Shown piece after piece: positions 5,947-8,072 of a stretch of DNA of 8,072 nt. The notes under the pieces were generated by a model, which made no database searches, was not told where the DNA came from, and was given only the letters and a program-made list of their open reading frames with translations. The position numbers and the translations under genes were made by a program. Every line of letters begins with the position of its first letter. Position 1 is the first letter of the stretch. Source of the stretch: Caulobacteraceae bacterium (GTDB taxonomy: Bacteria > Pseudomonadota > Alphaproteobacteria > Caulobacterales > Caulobacteraceae); NCBI GenBank assembly GCA_003136615.1, contig PLFA01000186.1:6214-14285 (forward strand), read 5' to 3'.

Positions 5947-5999
5947 GCCTAGAGCAATTAAAGTAGTATATTCAGGAACTTAAAGGATCGCGCGCAAAA

Positions 6000-6269
6000 T
6001 TAAGCGGCGCCGACCTTCTTCAGTTGACGGTGCAGGCGCGACACTTTGCGCGAGCCGGTGTTCTTATGAACAACGCCCTTGGTCACTGCTCTCATCAGCT
6101 CCGATTGGGCGGAGACAAATGCATCTTTCGCCGCGGCGGCGTCGCCGCTGGAAATGGCCTCGTCGAACTTGCGGAGATAGGTGCGCACGCGCGATCTACG
6201 AGCCCGATTGACCTCGGTCCGACGCTCGATCTTGCGGGCGGCCTTCTTGGCTCCGGGATTATTGGCCAT
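6000..6269 (-). CDS. rpsT: 30S ribosomal protein bS20
   Basis: This is the small-subunit protein bS20, which binds 16S rRNA early in 30S assembly. The 89-residue product is the usual length. It starts MANNPGAKKAARKIERR and is very rich in Lys, Arg and Ala, with the family motif KGVVHKNTGSRKVSRLHRQLKK near the C-terminus (about 64-86). The ATG at 6267-6269 has a GAAGA Shine-Dalgarno-like run about 6 bases upstream. A strong promoter precedes it (6333-6361), giving a leader of roughly 57 nt. A GACTC methylation site (6279-6283) lies in that leader. It sits between mutM and dnaA on the same strand, as in Caulobacter and other Alphaproteobacteria. Nothing is unusual in the protein; identity is certain. 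Confidence 0.98.
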   Translation of the reverse strand: MANNPGAKKAARKIERRTEVNRARRSRVRTYLRKFDEAISSGDAAAAKDAFVSAQSELMRAVTKGVVHKNTGSRKVSRLHRQLKKVGAA

Positions 6270-6332
6270 GCGATCTTCGACTCTTCACAGCGGGCGCGAC
6301 GCGCGACCGCCCTCTAGAAAACGGGAGGCGCG

Positions 6333-6361
6333 GGTATAGGGGAAGCGGCGGGGACGGTCAA
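6333..6361 (-). promoter_or_regulatory. Housekeeping promoter of rpsT
   Basis: On the minus strand, TTGACC (6361-6356) and TATACC (6338-6333) are separated by exactly 17 bp, an excellent sigma-70-type match. Transcription would start near 6326, about 57 nt before the rpsT ATG. The -35 lies only 7 bp beyond the mutM stop codon, so rpsT has its own promoter rather than depending on mutM transcription. This is the clearest housekeeping promoter in the window. Confidence 0.8.
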
Positions 6362-6368
6362 TGTGAGA

Positions 6369-7232
6369 TCATCTCTGACACCTGGAACAATAGAAGGTGG
6401 ACCTTCCCGACTGCATGATGCGGCGGATCCGCCCTTCGCAACCCGATGCGCCGCACGCTTCGCCGGCGCGGCCATAGGCCTGGAAGCCATGTTGAAAATA
6501 ACCCACCCCACCCGCCACATCGGCGAAGTCGCGCAAGGTCGATCCCCCCGCGGCGATCGCCTCGGTGAGGACGGCGCGCACCGCGCCCGCCAGCTTCTCC
6601 AGGCGCGGGAGGCGAATGGCGCCGGCCGCCCTGATCGGGGAGATCCCCGCCCGGTGCAGAGCCTCGCAGACATAGATATTGCCCAAGCCCGCGACGATGC
6701 TTTGATCAAGCAACAGCGTCTTGGGGCCCTGGCGGCGGCCCGCGAAGGCGCGGGCCAGGTGGGCGCCATCAAAGGCGTCGCCCAGAGGCTCCGGCCCCAT
6801 CGCCGCGAAAGGCGGAAGTTGTGCGAGCTGGCCGCTGTCTATGAGGTCCATGAAACCAAAGCGACGCGCGTCATAATAGGTCAGCTTCACCCCCGCCTTG
6901 GTCTCGAAGACGATATGGGCGTGCTCTTGCTTTGTCGGGGCGGCAAGAGCGAAGGCGCCGGGGCGGCGCGCGGCCCCTTCGGATTCCACGCTAAAGCGTC
7001 CGGTCATGCCCAGGTGGATCAGCAAGGTCTCGCCCCGATCAAGCGCGGCCAGCATGTATTTTCCCCGCCGGGTCAGCTGCTCGACGCGCGCGCCGGTCAG
7101 GCGCCGGACGAAGTTCGCGGGCAAGGGAAAACGCAGGTCCGGCCGCCGGGCCTCCACCGAGGCGAAGGTCGCGCCGGCAAGATAGGGCTCCAAGCCCCGG
7201 CGCACAGTTTCGACTTCGGGGAGTTCAGGCAT
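6369..7232 (-). CDS. mutM: Formamidopyrimidine-DNA glycosylase (Fpg/MutM)
   Basis: MutM is a bifunctional glycosylase/AP lyase that removes 8-oxoguanine and formamidopyrimidines in base-excision repair. The 287-residue product starts MPELPEVETVRRG; after Met removal Pro2 is the catalytic nucleophile and E3 follows. This fixes the start at 7230-7232 and rules out a possible 23-codon GTG extension. K58 (RRGKYML) matches the essential lysine. HLGMTGRF (73-80) and GLGNIYV (182-188) are conserved, and R277 in QSGRSTF matches E. coli R258. The C-terminal zinc finger has cysteines at 260, 265, 282 and 285, a C-x4-C...C-x2-C form with a wider first pair than the E. coli C-x2-C. No Shine-Dalgarno precedes the ATG (pyrimidine-rich CCTCCCCACCC), so initiation may be leaderless or weak. 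The gene is divergent from ubiE, a common alphaproteobacterial arrangement, and upstream of rpsT. Confidence 0.97.
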   Translation of the reverse strand: MPELPEVETVRRGLEPYLAGATFASVEARRPDLRFPLPANFVRRLTGARVEQLTRRGKYMLAALDRGETLLIHLGMTGRFSVESEGAARRPGAFALAAPTKQEHAHIVFETKAGVKLTYYDARRFGFMDLIDSGQLAQLPPFAAMGPEPLGDAFDGAHLARAFAGRRQGPKTLLLDQSIVAGLGNIYVCEALHRAGISPIRAAGAIRLPRLEKLAGAVRAVLTEAIAAGGSTLRDFADVAGGVGYFQHGFQAYGRAGEACGASGCEGRIRRIMQSGRSTFYCSRCQR

Positions 7233-7350
7233 GGGTGGGGAGGGCCTAGATGGAATCGCTTCTTGAGGGAACAACATCGTGGGCGCCTTGGCCTTGCTCA
7301 CCCTTGCGCCTAAAGCCCTTTGCGAGCGGGATGGCGATGGGAGATCTCTT
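7233..7350. promoter_or_regulatory. Divergent mutM/ubiE promoter region with a GANTC site
   Basis: This 118-bp gap must carry promoters for both genes. On the minus strand a weak pair, TTGTTC (7274-7269) and TCTAGG (7250-7245) with an 18-bp spacer, would start mutM mRNA only a few bases before its ATG, consistent with the missing Shine-Dalgarno. A GANTC site (7253-7257) lies in that spacer. For ubiE only a poor TTGGCC (7288-7293) and TAAAGC (7311-7316) pair is visible. Both promoter calls are tentative. Confidence 0.35.
7339..7343 (+). promoter_or_regulatory. Ribosome-binding site of ubiE, deciding a GTG start
   Basis: GGGAG ends 7 bases before the GTG at 7351. The nearby ATG at 7331 reads into a TGA within eight codons, and the ubiE frame has no closer ATG. 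The spacing therefore supports GTG as the ubiE start. Confidence 0.65.
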
Positions 7351-8072
7351 GTGAACAGCGAGGCGGCGCCATTCGGAGCCCGCGATGTGGATCGGGCGGA
7401 AAAGCCGGCCCTGGTGCGGAGAGTCTTTGACAGCGTCGCCGCGCGCTATGACCTGATGAATGACCTGATGAGCGCGGGGGTGCATCGGCTTTGGAAGGAC
7501 GCGGCCGCCGCGCGGCTCAATCCGCAGCCCAGTGAGACCATCATCGACTGCGCGGGGGGCACGGGGGACATGGCCCAGCGCTTCGCGCGATATGCGCGCG
7601 CCGCCAGAGGGCGTCGCGGCGGCGCCCCGGCGCGCATCATGGTGGTCGATTACAATGAGAAGATGGTCCAGGCCGGTCGCCGTCGCGGCCTCCTTCCGGA
7701 AATCATCTGGTCCGTCGGCGACGCCCAGGCCCTGCCGCTGCCGGACGCGTCAGCGAACGCCTATTGTATTTCCTTTGGACTTCGAAACGTCACGGACATC
7801 CTGGGCGCCTTGAAGGAGGCGCGGCGGGTCCTGAAGGTCGGCGGCCGTTTTCTGTGCCTGGAGTTCTCCAAGCCGCCCGCGGCGGCGATCCGCGGAATTT
7901 ATGACGCCTATTCCTTCTCCGTCATTCCCGCGATGGGGGGGCTCGTGGCCCGCGACCGAGACGCCTATGACTATCTCGTCCAGAGCATTCGCCGCTTTCC
8001 GGATCAGGCCAGCCTGGCAGAGTTGATGCGCGCGGCGGGCTTCTCCCAGGTCTCAGTGACCAATTTCAGCGG
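7351..8072 (+). CDS. ubiE: Demethylmenaquinone/ubiquinone C-methyltransferase UbiE, C-terminus cut by window edge
   Basis: UbiE is the SAM-dependent C-methyltransferase of ubiquinone (and, where present, menaquinone) synthesis. From the GTG at 7351, 240 full codons are present; most homologues are about 250, so only a few C-terminal residues are missing. The UbiE N-terminal signature is at about 26-49 (VFDSVAARYDLMNDLMSAG, then HRLWK). SAM motif I is DCAGGTGDMA (66-75), with Cys67 where Val is common. The acidic D100, GDAQALP (123-129), FGLRNVTD (142-149) and the second signature RVLKVGGRFLCLEFSK (159-174) follow; the common KPGG is KVGG here. An Arg/Gly-rich insert around 82-94 separates motif I from the next strand. 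The start is supported by GGGAG at 7339-7343. It is divergent from mutM; in many Alphaproteobacteria ubiB follows, which would lie beyond the right edge. Confidence 0.96.
   Translation, partial: MNSEAAPFGARDVDRAEKPALVRRVFDSVAARYDLMNDLMSAGVHRLWKDAAAARLNPQPSETIIDCAGGTGDMAQRFARYARAARGRRGGAPARIMVVDYNEKMVQAGRRRGLLPEIIWSVGDAQALPLPDASANAYCISFGLRNVTDILGALKEARRVLKVGGRFLCLEFSKPPAAAIRGIYDAYSFSVIPAMGGLVARDRDAYDYLVQSIRRFPDQASLAELMRAAGFSQVSVTNFS

Larger units (their letters stand above)
5566..5999 (-). promoter_or_regulatory. Non-coding region upstream of dnaA (leader and promoters)
   Basis: This 434-bp stretch between rpsT and dnaA holds no convincing gene; a 99-codon frame at 5603-5902 has no recognisable protein features. 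Its rpsT end is AT-rich, with a TATACT hexamer on the minus strand (5970-5965) that lacks a good -35. A second -10-like TTATAC (5743-5738), also without a clear -35, would give a leader of about 165 nt, similar to the roughly 155-nt dnaA leader known in C. crescentus. The better Caulobacter-type candidate at 5902-5928 would give about 330 nt. GANTC sites occur at 5819-5823, 5831-5835 and 5917-5921. The leader has hand-foldable hairpins, the strongest at 5599-5627 and a weaker bulged one around 5643-5661 (AGGA and CAC pairing with GTG and TCCT). The assignment as the dnaA control region is from position; the active promoter is unresolved. Confidence 0.7.

Noticed and set aside
7233..7301. GTG-initiated 23-residue N-terminal extension of MutM
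   Set aside because: The enzyme needs Pro2 exposed at the N-terminus as its nucleophile, so MPELPEVETV must be the start.
6363..7313. A 316-codon plus-strand frame opposite mutM
   Set aside because: The mutM frame has complete catalytic and zinc-finger motifs; the opposite frame has an Arg/Gly-rich composition with no recognisable domain.
1..8072. Search for mobile elements, CRISPR arrays, tRNA/rRNA genes or a defence system
   Set aside because: No transposase, long inverted terminal repeats, spaced direct repeats, tRNA cloverleaf or accessory cassette is visible; all long genes are housekeeping genes with similar codon use.

Overview
The window is a core-genome segment from a GC-rich alphaproteobacterium, most likely a member of Caulobacterales (Caulobacter/Phenylobacterium-like). 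The DnaA, DnaK, DnaJ N-terminus and UbiE sequences read like Caulobacter homologues. The order ubiE / mutM / rpsT / dnaA / alkB / dnaK / dnaJ matches, from memory, the gene order beside the C. crescentus replication origin. GANTC sites, the target of the CcrM cell-cycle methyltransferase in this lineage, sit in the dnaA and mutM upstream regions. The lineage and the origin-proximal position are inferences; no origin is visible here.

Layout, left to right. Positions 1-332 (minus strand) hold the N-terminal 110 codons of dnaJ. A 92-bp gap with a long RNA hairpin separates it from dnaK (425-2326, minus), and together they form a dnaKJ chaperone operon. The 246-bp divergent region 2327-2572 carries a convincing sigma-32-type heat-shock promoter for dnaKJ. 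On the plus strand follow alkB (2573-3250) and a predicted Tat-exported dienelactone-hydrolase-family protein (3247-4158), joined by an ATGA stop/start overlap. The hydrolase gene ends 3 bp from the end of convergent dnaA (4162-5565, minus). Upstream of dnaA lies a 434-bp non-coding region with three GANTC sites, a near-consensus DnaA box beside a Caulobacter-like -10, and a 13-bp-stem hairpin just upstream of the dnaA start. Then come rpsT (6000-6269, minus) with a clear TTGACC/TATACC promoter, mutM (6369-7232, minus), a short divergent region, and ubiE (7351 to the window end, plus, truncated).

Together the genes cover replication initiation (dnaA), DNA repair (alkB for alkylated bases, mutM for oxidised bases), protein folding under heat stress (dnaKJ), translation (rpsT) and quinone synthesis (ubiE). 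I found no mobile element, CRISPR array, tRNA/rRNA gene or defence system. The genes are ordinary housekeeping genes; the less ordinary signals are in the intergenic and leader regions. All hairpins were found by hand pairing and carry no computed energies.
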